A program made the position numbers and the translations under genes. Source: Oscillospiraceae bacterium (GTDB lineage Bacteria; Bacillota; Clostridia; Oscillospirales; Oscillospiraceae). Taken from it: a DNA stretch of 48,097 nt. Under the pieces are notes generated by a model. That model was given only the letters and a program-made list of their open reading frames with translations. It did not search any database and was not told where the DNA came from. Below, piece after piece: positions 17,689-27,937 of this stretch; position 1 is the stretch's first letter, and every line of letters starts with the position of its first letter. The stretch spans positions 1 to 48,097 of the forward strand of contig JAFSET010000068.1 in NCBI GenBank assembly GCA_017435615.1. Direction: 5' to 3'.

Positions 17689-20600
17689 TTACATTACAAT
17701 CTTGCCGTCTGCGCCAAAATAGTAAGTACCGGACTTAATGCCATAGGGATTGCTTCCGGATACCCATACATTCGTATTGACACACATGGCACCGCTGCCG
17801 GTGTTGAAGAAGTAGTAATCGTCACCGATCTTCACAAGGCCCTTGGCTCTAACCAGATCCTCATAGTAGTAGGTATAGCCGTTGCTTGCCGCCGCAAAGC
17901 CGGTCTTGATCAGCTTGCCGTCTGCACCGAAGGCGAAGTAGCCCTTGCCGGGAGCGATCAGGTCATTAAACTTGGACATGTATACGACCGTATTCACTGC
18001 CAGGGTGCCGTTGGAGTTGGCATAGTAGTACTCGCCGTCCAGCTCATTCAGGCCATTGGTCTGATTAACGCCGTCAATGGTGAAGTACAGCTTGCCGTCC
18101 TTCTCCACGATCGCCTTGGGGCCGTTGGGATCGGGTACATACATCGTGCCGTCCGCCTGGAAGTAGTAGTAGCCGGATGCAGTGCCGTAGGGATTGCTGC
18201 CGCCGATCCACAGGGTCTTATCGCACTCCATAGCGCCGCTGCCGTTGTTGAAGAAGTAGTACTTCTCGCCCAGCTTGGTGAAGCCCTTGGCGCGAACCAG
18301 ATCCTCATAGTAGTAGCTGTAGCCGTTGGGCGCTGCCACGAAGCCGGTTTTGATCAGCTTGCCCTCGCCGTCGAAAGCGAAGTAGCCCTTGCCGGGAGCG
18401 ATCAGGTCATTAAACTTGGACACGTAAAGCACAGTGTTTACAGCTAAAGTGCCATTGGAGTTTGCGTAGTAGTATTCGCCGTCCAGCTCGTTCAGGCCAT
18501 TGGTCTGATTGACGCCGTCAATGGTAAAGTACAGCTTGCCGTCCTTCGCCACAATAGCCTTGGGACCGTTGGGATCGGGCACATACATGCTGCCGTCCGC
18601 CTGGAAGTAGTAGTAACCGGATGCGATACCGTAGGGGTTGCTGCCGCCGACCCACAGGGTCTTGTCGCACTGCATAGCGCCGCTGCCGGCGTTGAAGAAG
18701 TAGTACTTCTCGCCCAGCTTGGTGAAGCCCTTGGCGCGGACCAGATCATTGTAGTAGTAGCTGTAGCCATTGGGTGCAGCTACAAAGCCGGTTCTGATCA
18801 GCTTACCCTCCGCGTCAAAGGCAAAGTAGCCGTTGCCGGGAGCAATCAGGTCGTTGAACTTGGACATATAAACCACAGTGTTAACAGCCAGGATGCCGCT
18901 GGTGTTGGCAAAGTAGTACTCACCTTCAAACTCGTTCAGCCCATTGGTCTGATTGACGCCGTCGATGGTCAGGTACAGCTTACCGTTCTTCTCCACAATC
19001 TTCTTCTCGCCGTTGGGATCGGGCACATACATGCTGCCGTCTGCCTGGAAGTAGTAGTAGCCGGAGGCAAAGCCGTAAGGATTGCTGCCGGAAACCCACA
19101 GATTGGCATCCTTCATCATGGTACCGTTGCCGGCGTTGAAGAAGTAGTACTTCTCGCCCACCTTGGTAAAGCCCTTGGCGCGGATGTAGTTGTTGAAGTA
19201 ATAGGTCTTGCCGCTGACGGTCACAAAACCGTCCTTGATGATGTAGCCGTCTGCGCCCACGCCGTAGTAGCCGTTTTGCAGGCCAGCCTTGGTATCCAGG
19301 CTGTCGGAAATATAGCAGCTACCGCCAACAGGCACATAACCGTTGGTGCCGCAGTAGACGATGCCGTTTGCGGTTTCCTTAGCACCGTAGAAGATCTCAC
19401 CGTTTTCGCAGTAATAGGTCTGACCGTCTCTTTGGATAAAGCCGTCGCAGATGCCCTGCAGCAAACCGGTCTCCTCGTCAAAGGCATACCACAGACGGTT
19501 CACACGGCCTTCCAAAATGACAGGATAGTTGCCATAGCAGATATAGCCGTCGTGGTCAGCACGGTAGGTGCCTTCCTCCAGCTCGATCCAACGGGATACC
19601 AAAACACGGCCGGCCCAATAGTATCTTGTGCCCTTGTCTGTCTTAACAAATACGCCGCGGACCAATACACCTTCGTCATTGAAGGTATACAGCTTGCCCT
19701 CAGCCTTTTTGGCACCGGTGTGCATTGTATAGGTGGCAGGATCAAAGTAATAGTAGTCCTCGCCGATGGTCTGCCAGCCGGACTTCAGCACGCCCAGAGA
19801 TGCATAGTAGCCGTTGCCATCCTTACGGAACAGGCCGGTGTAGGGGGTCTTGTTTGCCAGGTAGCCACTTTCGCCGAAGTCATAGTACAGATCTTCCGCA
19901 AGCTGGATACCGGTCAGTCTTTGACCTTCCACATAGTAGGCAAAGCCGGCATCCTCGTGGTACCAGCCGGACTTGAGCTGATTGACCAGCGTGTAGGAGT
20001 CGTTAAACTCTGTGTAAATGTCGGTGAAGTAGCCGCCCTTATCGTAGCTGTCATCGGGGTTGATGTAGTCGAACAGCTCGTAGTATTCCTGATTTTCCGG
20101 CTTGCTTGCAAAGCTGTGCAGAGCGCTTGCACGCATATAGATGGTATAGCCGATCTTGCCGGTCAGGGTGTTGGTGAGCTGGCTGCCGGAATCCCACTGC
20201 GCGCCATCCTTGGGGATCAGCTTCAGACCGTTGACGATGCACATAGGATTGGCCGCATTGGCATCGATCGCCTGGGTCTGCTTGATCCACTTCAGGGTCA
20301 GCTTCAGAGTGCAGTTTTCCTCATCATGAACCGTTTCTGTCAGGGTGAAGTAATCATTGATGATCTTCATTTGGCTGATATCCAGCTTGAAATTGGGATC
20401 ATACTTCACTTCCGCAGTGATCTCGGTCATAGCACTGATACGCTCGGCAAGCTGGCACAGGAAGGTCCAGGCATTGGCACCTTCGATGTCGGAGCCGGGC
20501 AGCATATAGGTCAGTTCGGAAAGGTTGCCGGGAATGGGGATATGGGTCATATCGATGGCCAGGATATAGGAGGCCTCCATTTTTTCCGCAGGATCGACCA

Positions 20601-23484
20601 CAACATATCTGCCATCTTCAAACAAAGCATTGGAGACCTCACGGTACCAGGCAAACTGACGGTTACCGCCGGTAGCCTGCTCGAAGTCGAAGGTCAGCTC
20701 GCCCTGCTTGTAAATGGCTACACGCAGGGAAGTCTTCACAGAGGTGTCATTTGCCAAAGCCGCATAGATCAGTGTATTGGTAATGCCGGAGTTTTCATCA
20801 CTGATAGCAGTGAAGCTCAGGCCGCTGAAGCTGCCAGCCTTCTTATTGCTCAGGGAGAATACGATATCATCGGCTGTAAAGGCCATTTCCTTGCCCTGAT
20901 ACAGCAGCTTAATGGGCAGCTCGCTGGTTGCGCCGTAAACGGTATCCAGGTTGCCCTTAACGAAGTAGAGGTTGTCAGGCTGTGTAACCGTCAGGGTCAG
21001 ACTGCCTACCACTACATCCTCCAGCATCAGGCAGACATCCACTTCACCCATTCCCCAGGCAGTAAACACACCGTCCTCGGTGATGGTGCCAACGGAGCTG
21101 TCGGACACTGCCCAGGTAGTACCCTCAGGCAGTGCCACAGCATTGCCGTTGGGGCTGATGCCCACAGCGGAAACCTGCGTGCTTGCGCCGGGGGTCAAAT
21201 ACTTGCTGCCGCTCTCCAAAACCGCGTGATCAAAAGCGGTAGAGCTGGGTGCGGTGGAAACGATCATCCAGGAGGTACTAACGCTACGGGCGTAGCCGTC
21301 AGAGGGACGGTTTACGATGCTCAGGTCCTCATCACCGGGCATCTGTGCCACAAAGGTAGTGGATCCGCCGCCGTCCAGGTTGGTGGCCTCCACGCAGCCT
21401 GCCTCCAGCAGGATCTGTGCCAGGGTGGCGTAGCCGCCGCCTGCGGAGAAGGGCTCCTGACGGCCGTCCAGGACCAGCATAACCACTTTACCGGTCTTGG
21501 TAAAGCCGATTGCGGTACGGCTGGCCAACTCATCTGTCAGGCCTTCGACGATCTTGCCGTCCTTGATCAAACGGGAGCCGAAGCAAGCAATAGCTTCCTT
21601 GACCTGGCCCTTATAGATGGTATTGTATTCTTCCTTGGTACCGATCACCGGGGTGCCGTCTTTCAAAATGCCAACGAAACCGGCAGAATCGATGGGATGA
21701 TGCTCTACGCCTTCCATCACCAGCACGCCGCTGGGCTCACCGGTACCCATATTGAAGCCTGCGCCGTTGGTGGCAACCACAACATTGTAGTTTTCAACAT
21801 ACAGCTCACTGTCAGGATCGCTGTGGCGCTGTTCTGCCGCCAGAGCCTGGTCCATAACACGCTGCATCTCCCAGCCCTGGGTGGGATCATTTTCGTGGTA
21901 GTTGGCATGCAGATTGACATCCTCACGGGTGATATCCGCGGTAGCCAGGTAATAAACGATCTGCTTGCCGGCAGCATTGGTAGCCATAACGGTCTGCTGA
22001 TTGACGCCGGGGGCCAGGTTGTTGTTCTCGGTGGAGAACACAGTGAACAGGCTGTTCTCGCCGGCATCCACATAGTCACCTGCCAGCTCACAGATGTAGT
22101 CCGCAAAAGCATAGCAAACTGCCTTACGCAGGGTTTCCAGATCATCTGTTACGAAATCCTCTGTGTTTTCCAGAGTGGTGATCAGCTTGTTGGTGGTGTA
22201 GACCTCGTACACAGCCGCACGGACCGCATTACGGGTGCTGACACCGTCCAGGCGGGTATTGAGCAGATATGCGGCACGGGTTTCCATGCTCAGCTCGCCG
22301 AAGAAGTAGCCCATCAGCAAAACTGCCAGACCGCTTTCCTCCGGAATATATTCATAGCCGTTCTTCTGGAAGTAATCCATCACATACAGCGCATCCAGGT
22401 CGCCGTACATATCGGTTTCGCTGAAGCTGCCTACCTCGCTGTCATCCGGGTACTGCAGCAGATAATTGGCACGGATCTCCTTAACCATATCCTCCAGAGA
22501 ACCGCTGACTCCGCCGTAGTCCGCAAACTCCAGCAGGTTGACCAGGTCACCTACCCAGCCGCCCACGTCAGCATGGTTCTGGCTGAACTTGTTATGGTAG
22601 GTCATATCCATGGTGCCGAACATATGGCCAATGTCGGTATAGTCGCCATTGGGCAGATCAAAGCAAGTCAGATCCTTCAGGCTCTTAAAGGAGATCATTT
22701 CCTCAACGGAAGAAACCTGGGAGTTGAGCATTTCCTCAACCTGATCCACGAATTCCGCAAAAGCCTTGTCTTCATAGCCGGCCATAATGCCCCAGGAGCC
22801 GTCGTTATAACGGTCCACGCCGGTACGAATGTACTTGATCATCAAATTCAGGGGGTCATTGCCGGGATTCTCCAGCACATAGACATTGGCGACCTCTTCC
22901 AGATACATCAGGTGGATCAGGAACATTTCGAAATTGTCAATGGCAGGGACATCCATCTTGGGAATTTCCACATAGGTATTGTGCTCGCAGCGGCTGCACA
23001 CTTCATACGGTTCGCAGCCGGCGCTGCCAAAAGTGGGCAGCTTGCCTTCATAAGGCTCCATATCGTGACCCAGCGCATCAATGGGCTCACGGCCGCTCAG
23101 GGTAATGCCACATACAGAGCAGTATGTACCGGCCGTCATGCCTGCGTTTTCACAATCCGGGAACACCTTGTGGCTCGAAACCTCAATGTGCTCATGGTCG
23201 TCAGTAACGACGGCCGTTTCGTTTTTCTTATTTTTGCGAACAGGGGCCTTCTTGGTCACCGGCTTTGTCTCCGGTTCGGTCTCAGGCTCCACGCCCTGCA
23301 GGGATTTTACCTTTTGGGCGGCTTCACGGACACGCTCCAACATATCTGCAGATGTTTCTGCAACAGGCTCCTGTACAGCGCTGCTGTCTTCCTCAGCTGC
23401 AAAGGCAGCAAAAGGCACTGCAGACAGCACCATTACCAGGGCCAAAATCATGGAAAGTCCGCGCTTTAAAAAGTTTTCAAGCAT
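17689..23484 (-). CDS. Giant secreted phosphodiester glycosidase with cell-wall-binding repeats
   Basis: A 1931-residue protein. A signal peptide (1 to about 30, ending AFAAEE) is followed by a region with a CSVCG motif. A phosphodiester glycosidase (NAGPA-like) domain lies at about 500-760, with GFTKTGKVVMLVLDGR and the hallmark TNLDGGGSTTF near 700. Next is a Big2-like beta domain (about 770-860). From about 1180 to the end are aromatic, glycine-rich repeats of the choline/glucan-binding type (GYYYFQADG, GEKYYFFN). These attach proteins non-covalently to wall polymers. NAGPA enzymes cleave sugar-phosphodiester bonds, so it may trim the phospho-substituents or polymer made by this cluster; that role is inferred. 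The start has GGAGG seven bases upstream. Confidence 0.88.
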   Translation of the reverse strand: MLENFLKRGLSMILALVMVLSAVPFAAFAAEEDSSAVQEPVAETSADMLERVREAAQKVKSLQGVEPETEPETKPVTKKAPVRKNKKNETAVVTDDHEHIEVSSHKVFPDCENAGMTAGTYCSVCGITLSGREPIDALGHDMEPYEGKLPTFGSAGCEPYEVCSRCEHNTYVEIPKMDVPAIDNFEMFLIHLMYLEEVANVYVLENPGNDPLNLMIKYIRTGVDRYNDGSWGIMAGYEDKAFAEFVDQVEEMLNSQVSSVEEMISFKSLKDLTCFDLPNGDYTDIGHMFGTMDMTYHNKFSQNHADVGGWVGDLVNLLEFADYGGVSGSLEDMVKEIRANYLLQYPDDSEVGSFSETDMYGDLDALYVMDYFQKNGYEYIPEESGLAVLLMGYFFGELSMETRAAYLLNTRLDGVSTRNAVRAAVYEVYTTNKLITTLENTEDFVTDDLETLRKAVCYAFADYICELAGDYVDAGENSLFTVFSTENNNLAPGVNQQTVMATNAAGKQIVYYLATADITREDVNLHANYHENDPTQGWEMQRVMDQALAAEQRHSDPDSELYVENYNVVVATNGAGFNMGTGEPSGVLVMEGVEHHPIDSAGFVGILKDGTPVIGTKEEYNTIYKGQVKEAIACFGSRLIKDGKIVEGLTDELASRTAIGFTKTGKVVMLVLDGRQEPFSAGGGYATLAQILLEAGCVEATNLDGGGSTTFVAQMPGDEDLSIVNRPSDGYARSVSTSWMIVSTAPSSTAFDHAVLESGSKYLTPGASTQVSAVGISPNGNAVALPEGTTWAVSDSSVGTITEDGVFTAWGMGEVDVCLMLEDVVVGSLTLTVTQPDNLYFVKGNLDTVYGATSELPIKLLYQGKEMAFTADDIVFSLSNKKAGSFSGLSFTAISDENSGITNTLIYAALANDTSVKTSLRVAIYKQGELTFDFEQATGGNRQFAWYREVSNALFEDGRYVVVDPAEKMEASYILAIDMTHIPIPGNLSELTYMLPGSDIEGANAWTFLCQLAERISAMTEITAEVKYDPNFKLDISQMKIINDYFTLTETVHDEENCTLKLTLKWIKQTQAIDANAANPMCIVNGLKLIPKDGAQWDSGSQLTNTLTGKIGYTIYMRASALHSFASKPENQEYYELFDYINPDDSYDKGGYFTDIYTEFNDSYTLVNQLKSGWYHEDAGFAYYVEGQRLTGIQLAEDLYYDFGESGYLANKTPYTGLFRKDGNGYYASLGVLKSGWQTIGEDYYYFDPATYTMHTGAKKAEGKLYTFNDEGVLVRGVFVKTDKGTRYYWAGRVLVSRWIELEEGTYRADHDGYICYGNYPVILEGRVNRLWYAFDEETGLLQGICDGFIQRDGQTYYCENGEIFYGAKETANGIVYCGTNGYVPVGGSCYISDSLDTKAGLQNGYYGVGADGYIIKDGFVTVSGKTYYFNNYIRAKGFTKVGEKYYFFNAGNGTMMKDANLWVSGSNPYGFASGYYYFQADGSMYVPDPNGEKKIVEKNGKLYLTIDGVNQTNGLNEFEGEYYFANTSGILAVNTVVYMSKFNDLIAPGNGYFAFDAEGKLIRTGFVAAPNGYSYYYNDLVRAKGFTKLGEKYYFFNAGSGAMQCDKTLWVGGSNPYGIASGYYYFQADGSMYVPDPNGPKAIVAKDGKLYFTIDGVNQTNGLNELDGEYYYANSNGTLAVNTVLYVSKFNDLIAPGKGYFAFDGEGKLIKTGFVAAPNGYSYYYEDLVRAKGFTKLGEKYYFFNNGSGAMECDKTLWIGGSNPYGTASGYYYFQADGTMYVPDPNGPKAIVEKDGKLYFTIDGVNQTNGLNELDGEYYYANSNGTLAVNTVVYMSKFNDLIAPGKGYFAFGADGKLIKTGFAAASNGYTYYYEDLVRAKGLVKIGDDYYFFNTGSGAMCVNTNVWVSGSNPYGIKSGTYYFGADGKIVM
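17749..19080 (-). repeat. Three in-phase 444-bp tandem repeats encoding wall-binding modules
   Basis: The landmark ATTGCTTCC/GTTGCTGCC before the SNPYG codons recurs at 17749, 18193, 18637 and 19081, exactly 444 bp (148 codons) apart. The intervening DNA is nearly identical between units 2 and 3 and slightly more diverged at both ends; a partial fourth unit follows. The near identity at DNA level suggests recent duplication or gene conversion. Confidence 0.9.
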
Positions 23485-23539
23485 TTTGTAACCTCCAATA
23501 TCGTTTTATATGACATCTTATTCAGATGGGATATACCTT

Positions 23540-23600
23540 GTAATACGGAAACGACTGTCAACCGTTCTCCCCGGACGGCTCACAGCCGCCTCCGTATTAC
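23540..23600 (-). ncRNA. Possible structured leader RNA of the giant surface protein gene
   Basis: A perfect 10-bp inverted repeat (GTAATACGGA at 23600-23591 with TCCGTATTAC at 23549-23540, minus strand) encloses two smaller hairpins. One is GGCGGC-UGUGA-GCCGUC; the other is closed by AACG/CGUU. The result is a compact three-way-junction shape ending 55 bases before the start codon. One pair in the first hairpin is G-U as minus-strand RNA but would be A-C on the other strand, which favours an RNA from this strand. No known riboswitch class was recognised. Confidence 0.4.
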
Positions 23601-23677
23601 GCTGGGTCGTACTGCGAGGGTCCATCCCTCTCCTCCCGAAACAGCATTTGCAGTACAAATTTCAGTTTATCGAGCAG

Positions 23678-23760
23678 ATTGCCCTGACGGGCAATGGCAT
23701 TCTTCGAATGCCAGGGAAACGGATTGCCACGCCAGTGTGCGCACTGGCTCGCAATGACAA
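23678..23760. repeat. Dispersed three-hairpin repeat
   Basis: The reverse complement of this stretch matches 292-374. It holds hairpin 3 (TTGCCC/GGGCAA), hairpin 2 (TGGCATTC/GAATGCCA, perfect here) and hairpin 1 (GCCAGTG/CACTGGC) with outer blocks GGATTGCCAC and TCGCAATGACA. It lies in opposite orientation to the copy at 23852-23940. Both lie in the 536-bp non-coding gap 23485-24020, which otherwise holds only the leader and a terminator. Confidence 0.75.
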
Positions 23761-23851
23761 GTCGGTAGGTTTCTACCGTTTCGTTAAACAGTAAAAACGC
23801 TGATGCGTAACATTTTTTCTCCTTTTGCAGCAAAACAAAAACCTAAAGCGG

Positions 23852-23940
23852 TGTCATTGCGAACCAGTGACCGATGTCACTGGTGTGGCAATCCGTTCTC
23901 TTGCAATGCGCAGCATTGCGCCGCCCGCAGGGCGGCAATT
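23852..23940. repeat. Dispersed three-hairpin repeat, compensated stems
   Basis: Same layout and outer blocks as 292-374 (TGTCATTGCGA ... GTGGCAATCCGTT), but all three stems have different sequences that still pair: ACCAGTGAC/GTCACTGGT, GCAATGC/GCATTGC and GCCGCCC/GGGCGGC. This pattern indicates selection or copying that preserves folding. Confidence 0.75.
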
Positions 23941-23976
23941 TGATACCAACAACAGCTCAAAAAATAAGAATTTGCG

Positions 23977-24010
23977 CCTGTGGGGACGGTGGGAGTGCCG
24001 TCCCCACAGG
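23977..24010 (-). terminator. Terminator of the CxxC-repeat surface protein gene
   Basis: CCTGTGGGGACGG and CCGTCCCCACAGG form a 13-bp stem with an 8-nt loop, about 10 bp after the stop codon. A T-rich tract lies further downstream on the minus strand. Confidence 0.8.
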
Positions 24011-24020
24011 TATTTTTTGA

Positions 24021-27000
24021 TTAAGCGGTGTAGCTTTGTGCGGCCATATAGTAGCCGTACAGAGCCTGGACCAGAGCCTTGATGGTATCGCCATCAGCGG
24101 ACTTGTTGTACATACGAACAATGTAGTCCAGAGGGCTGTAGCCAACGCTGACTTTTTCGGTTCCCTTGGTCACGGTGATCACCACATCATTACCCAGGTC
24201 CTGAGGATTGATGCCTGCAACCTCTACATAGAACATGTCGTTCTTTTCGGTGGGCGTATAGGTGTTACCGTTGGCATCGGTGAATACGCAGTCGGTGATG
24301 TCGCCGGTGAAGTAGAAGCGCACAGCGATCTTGTCCTTGTGGAGCAGGGATGCGCCGTAGAAGTTGACGCCAGCTACTGCGCCTTCCATGGCAACAGCAG
24401 ACTCACCCTCAGGTGCGGCAGCACTGAAGTCAATGCCGTCATTGGCCAGGTTGCCGGTATTATAAGCAAAGTGGAGCTGAGAAGCTGCGCCGTAGTTCAG
24501 CATAGCCTTGACCAGCTCATGGCAGTCGGCCTTGGTCTCGTCGGCCAGGATCACGTCGGCATACGCACGGACTGAGTAGGTCTCTGCCAAGGGCAGGCCA
24601 TTGACCTTGATTGTGATCTTGTCGGTCATCTGAGCCGCTGCCAGGGTGATCACATACTTACCGTCCTTCAAAACGGCTTCTACAGCTGCGTCATTGACAT
24701 AGAACTGTACATTTTCTTCATCGATGACGAAGTTCACACCGATGCTGTCGCCCAGGCTGACACTCCAGCCGGTAACCGGATTGGTCAGTACGGGGATCTC
24801 ATTCTGTGCAACGGTGACGGTACCACAGACAGAGCAGTGCTTGCCGTCAGTCAGACCGGTTTCCTTGTAAGTCGGTGCATAGCCTGCGTCTACCACTTCG
24901 CTGTGGCCCAGGGCTGCAACTTCCTGCTGTGCAACGATTACGGCGTTACAGACGGAGCAGTGCTTGCCTTCGGTAAGGCCGGTTTCGGTACAGGTAGCCG
25001 CAACAGCAGCGTCTACGACCTCAGTGTGGCCCAGCGCGGCAACTTCCTTCTGCGCAACGGTGACGGTACCACAGACGGAGCAGTGCTTGCCTTCGGTCAG
25101 GCCAGTTTCCGTACAGGTAGCTGCCACAGCAGCGTCTACAACTTCCTTGTGGCCCAGAGCGGGGGTTTCTTCCTGTGCGATGGTTACTTCACCACAGACA
25201 GAGCAGTGCTTGCCTTCGGTCAGGCCGGTTTCGGTACAGGTAGCTGCCACAGCAGCGTCTACAACTTCCGTGTGGCCCAGAGCAGGAACTTCCTCCTGAG
25301 CAACCAGCACCTCGCCGCAGGCGGAGCAGTGCTTGCCTTCGGTCAGGCCGGTTTCGGTACAGGTGGGCGCGACGGCTGCGTCAATCTCTTCTGTGTGGCC
25401 CAGGGCAGGAATTACCTCCTGTGCCTCCAGAATCTCGCCGCAGCGATTACACTTCCAGCCATCCGTCAGGCCGGTTTCCGTACAGGTAGCTGCCTTGCCG
25501 GCGATGATCACGGCATCGTGGGAGCCGGGGCACTCTACAATGTTGTCCTGATAGCTGTGGCCGCAAACGGTACAGGTATAGGTGGTATAGCCGTCAGTCA
25601 GACAGGTGGGGGGTGTCACCACACCAGCATCATAGCTGTGGCCCAGGGCTGCAACCTCTGTATCTTGGTAGCTGTTGCCGCAGGCGATACAGGTGTGCGT
25701 GGTGTAACCGGCTTCGGTACAGGTGGGAGCGGTTACCACGCTCTCATAGCGGTGGCTGGGTGTGCACCACTTGCCGGTAGAAGCATAGTAGGTGTAGGTG
25801 CCGGCCTCAGTTGCGTTGACCACTGTGCTGTCAGCGTCGTGCATGACCACGGGCTTCATAGCAATTTCCGGCCAACTGCCCACATCGGTATTGTTTGTAA
25901 TGACCTGATAGCCGACAGCGGTATCGGTGTTGGCTGTGATGATCTTACCGGTGCCGGTGGAATAGATGTTGGCGCCGCCTTCGGTCACATAAACAGAACC
26001 GTTGGAGGCATCCACCGTGCCGTCAACCTGGATCAGCGCATCCTTCAGTCTGCCGGTGGTACCGTTGCCGCCGGGCACATACTTCAGTGCCATGTAGGGC
26101 AGGTTGGTAGTGCCGGAATAGCCGTTGGCACCGTCATTGTACAGCCACTGGTCCAGGTCATACACATAAATGCCGTATCCGCCTGTGCCCAACTGACATG
26201 TGGCACCTTCTCTGATGTACAGCTCACTGCCGGGCAGGAACGCAACGCTCTGGCCCATGGTGATGGTGCCGCTTTGCACATCGATGGTCAAATTCTGGTT
26301 GATGGGCAGGGCATAATCGGAAGAATTGATCTTCAGGGCACTGCCTAATGTGGATACCTTCATAGAGATTTGGATTGCGGAAACCTCTACATCGCCGCAG
26401 ATCTTTACACTCAGTCGGCCGGTGCCTTCCACATAGTCCTTTACCACATAACCGGAGGTCATGGTAAACATCGAGTTATCGGTGCCAATGAAGGGAACCT
26501 CAGATTTCTGCGTGCCGGCCAGGGTAACCGTGATGGAGGTATAACCCTTTTCGGTAGCACCTGCGTGCAGGGTCATGGGGACTTCCACGTTCTGAATGTA
26601 GTACTGGTTAAAGGGGAAAACCCGATATGTTTCGGCTTTGTTTACGATTTGGGTCGTTGCGTCACCGCCACGGTAGTCAGCGATCTGGAAGTTTTCATAA
26701 ACGGTACCGCCGCTCTTGACTTCCACGCTGCCGGAGCCGGTAATATAGCCCCAGGCATACAGGCCTGCGTCGCTTTCAATGCTGATTTTACTGTTTTCTG
26801 CCATGTTGATAAAAGGCATCGGGCCGGAAGGCATGCCGTTATAAGCATATTTGGCGCTCATGCTTGCAGAAAGGCTTAAAGTGCCGTTCACAGTAATGTT
26901 CGCACCGCTTGCCATCTTCAAGGTGCGGAAAACAGAGGGAGTTGTATAATTTCCATCATGATTGCCCGGTACTGTCGTATACAGTGTTCCGGCTGCATCA

Positions 27001-27857
27001 CAGGGAATGTTCACGGAAACACCGGCAGGAATGGTATAGTTGCCTGCAGCCAGTGTGGCGTCGCTGGCCAGGGTGATAACCTTGTTCGAGGCTGTTTGGG
27101 CATAAGCAATTGCGCTATCCCAACCCTCGATCAGCTTCTGTGTGCCGTCTGCCCAAAATACCGGCTCTGCAGACGCGCTGGCAAATACAGCCCTTACGGA
27201 CATATCCGATACGGGTGTCACTGTATAAGTAGCAGCGGTAGAAAGCACAGAATTGTTCGCTGTATTGATCCAGCCCAGGAACTTCGCTCCGGATTTGGCT
27301 GTTGCCACAAAAGGAGCACCGGTAGATGCTACTTCGTGAACAGAGCCGGAAGCCGCCGCAGCGCCGTTAACGGTCACACTGCCCAATGCGCTGTTGTAGC
27401 CCACGGTTACATTGGAACTGGTGGCAGCTGCGTTGACGCTGAAATTCTTCATTGTCAAGGTGGCTGTTGTATTGCTGAAACCGCTGTTAGAGGTCACCGT
27501 GAAGCTCACCGTTGCTCCTGCAGTCAAAGTGGTCGTATAGGTGCCGCTGGTTGCGGGGAATGAGTGAGCGCTTGCTTTGGAGATCGTGTAGTCAAAGCTG
27601 ATCTCTGCCGTTGAACCGGAAGTATTGGTCACGGTAATGGTGGCAGTTGTCTTGCTCAGCAGGCCGCCCTTTGCCGTCACGGTAACGGTGCCGCTGGACT
27701 CTGTGGCAGTACCATTAGAGTCAACGCCAACTGTGACACCGCTAACACCGGTAACATTTACAGTTTCGCCGGCTGCCAATGCAGGCAACGCCATCATTGC
27801 TACCATGGCAGCAACAACGCTCAGCAAAGCAAGAACTTTTGCGAATTTGTTTTTCAT
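24021..27857 (-). CDS. Large secreted surface protein with tandem CxxC/H repeats
   Basis: About 1278 residues. A signal peptide (cleavage near LPALA-AG) is followed by beta-rich adhesin-like sequence and a stretch resembling the InlB/Listeria-Bacteroides repeat (near 190-250: [14 protein letters not shown]). A long beta-helix-like middle follows, then at least seven tandem modules with CxxCG and ALGH motifs (about 700-1030). The C-terminus (about 1040-1278) carries [11 protein letters not shown] and [13 protein letters not shown], seen in other clostridial surface proteins. There is no sortase motif or wall-binding repeat, so how it is retained is unclear. The start at 27857 has GGGAGG upstream; an in-frame start 15 bases earlier is less likely. 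Function unknown; adhesin or scaffold is a guess. Confidence 0.82.
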   Translation of the reverse strand: MKNKFAKVLALLSVVAAMVAMMALPALAAGETVNVTGVSGVTVGVDSNGTATESSGTVTVTAKGGLLSKTTATITVTNTSGSTAEISFDYTISKASAHSFPATSGTYTTTLTAGATVSFTVTSNSGFSNTTATLTMKNFSVNAAATSSNVTVGYNSALGSVTVNGAAAASGSVHEVASTGAPFVATAKSGAKFLGWINTANNSVLSTAATYTVTPVSDMSVRAVFASASAEPVFWADGTQKLIEGWDSAIAYAQTASNKVITLASDATLAAGNYTIPAGVSVNIPCDAAGTLYTTVPGNHDGNYTTPSVFRTLKMASGANITVNGTLSLSASMSAKYAYNGMPSGPMPFINMAENSKISIESDAGLYAWGYITGSGSVEVKSGGTVYENFQIADYRGGDATTQIVNKAETYRVFPFNQYYIQNVEVPMTLHAGATEKGYTSITVTLAGTQKSEVPFIGTDNSMFTMTSGYVVKDYVEGTGRLSVKICGDVEVSAIQISMKVSTLGSALKINSSDYALPINQNLTIDVQSGTITMGQSVAFLPGSELYIREGATCQLGTGGYGIYVYDLDQWLYNDGANGYSGTTNLPYMALKYVPGGNGTTGRLKDALIQVDGTVDASNGSVYVTEGGANIYSTGTGKIITANTDTAVGYQVITNNTDVGSWPEIAMKPVVMHDADSTVVNATEAGTYTYYASTGKWCTPSHRYESVVTAPTCTEAGYTTHTCIACGNSYQDTEVAALGHSYDAGVVTPPTCLTDGYTTYTCTVCGHSYQDNIVECPGSHDAVIIAGKAATCTETGLTDGWKCNRCGEILEAQEVIPALGHTEEIDAAVAPTCTETGLTEGKHCSACGEVLVAQEEVPALGHTEVVDAAVAATCTETGLTEGKHCSVCGEVTIAQEETPALGHKEVVDAAVAATCTETGLTEGKHCSVCGTVTVAQKEVAALGHTEVVDAAVAATCTETGLTEGKHCSVCNAVIVAQQEVAALGHSEVVDAGYAPTYKETGLTDGKHCSVCGTVTVAQNEIPVLTNPVTGWSVSLGDSIGVNFVIDEENVQFYVNDAAVEAVLKDGKYVITLAAAQMTDKITIKVNGLPLAETYSVRAYADVILADETKADCHELVKAMLNYGAASQLHFAYNTGNLANDGIDFSAAAPEGESAVAMEGAVAGVNFYGASLLHKDKIAVRFYFTGDITDCVFTDANGNTYTPTEKNDMFYVEVAGINPQDLGNDVVITVTKGTEKVSVGYSPLDYIVRMYNKSADGDTIKALVQALYGYYMAAQSYTA
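24832..25446 (-). repeat. Five in-phase 123-bp tandem repeats (41-residue CxxC modules)
   Basis: GAGCAGTGCTTGCC, encoding the KHCS part of the module, starts at 24832, 24955, 25078, 25201 and 25324, exactly 123 bp apart. The neighbouring bases are almost identical between units. More diverged modules continue to about 25760. Each unit encodes a CSVCG pair followed by ALGH. Confidence 0.9.
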
Positions 27858-27937
27858 ATGATATCCTCCCAAATTAAAATACTATATAAACCGCCTTTTG
27901 CGGGAATTTCCATATTTTTTCTCTCAAAAACGAACAA

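Noticed and set aside
17749-19080. Regular repeats considered as a CRISPR array
   Set aside because: The 444-bp units are coding, in frame and have no short repeat-unique spacer pattern. The 123-bp units at 24832-25446 fail for the same reason.
19276-23469. A very long open frame on the plus strand opposite the giant surface protein gene
   Set aside because: Its existence follows from the codon bias of the minus-strand gene. It lacks a ribosome site, its translation is low-complexity (Ile/Val/Gly/His rich) without domains, and the opposite frame has clear domains and repeats.
24837-26348. Plus-strand open frames of up to 503 codons opposite the CxxC-repeat protein gene
   Set aside because: Mirror images of the tandem repeats; no start signal and no recognisable protein.
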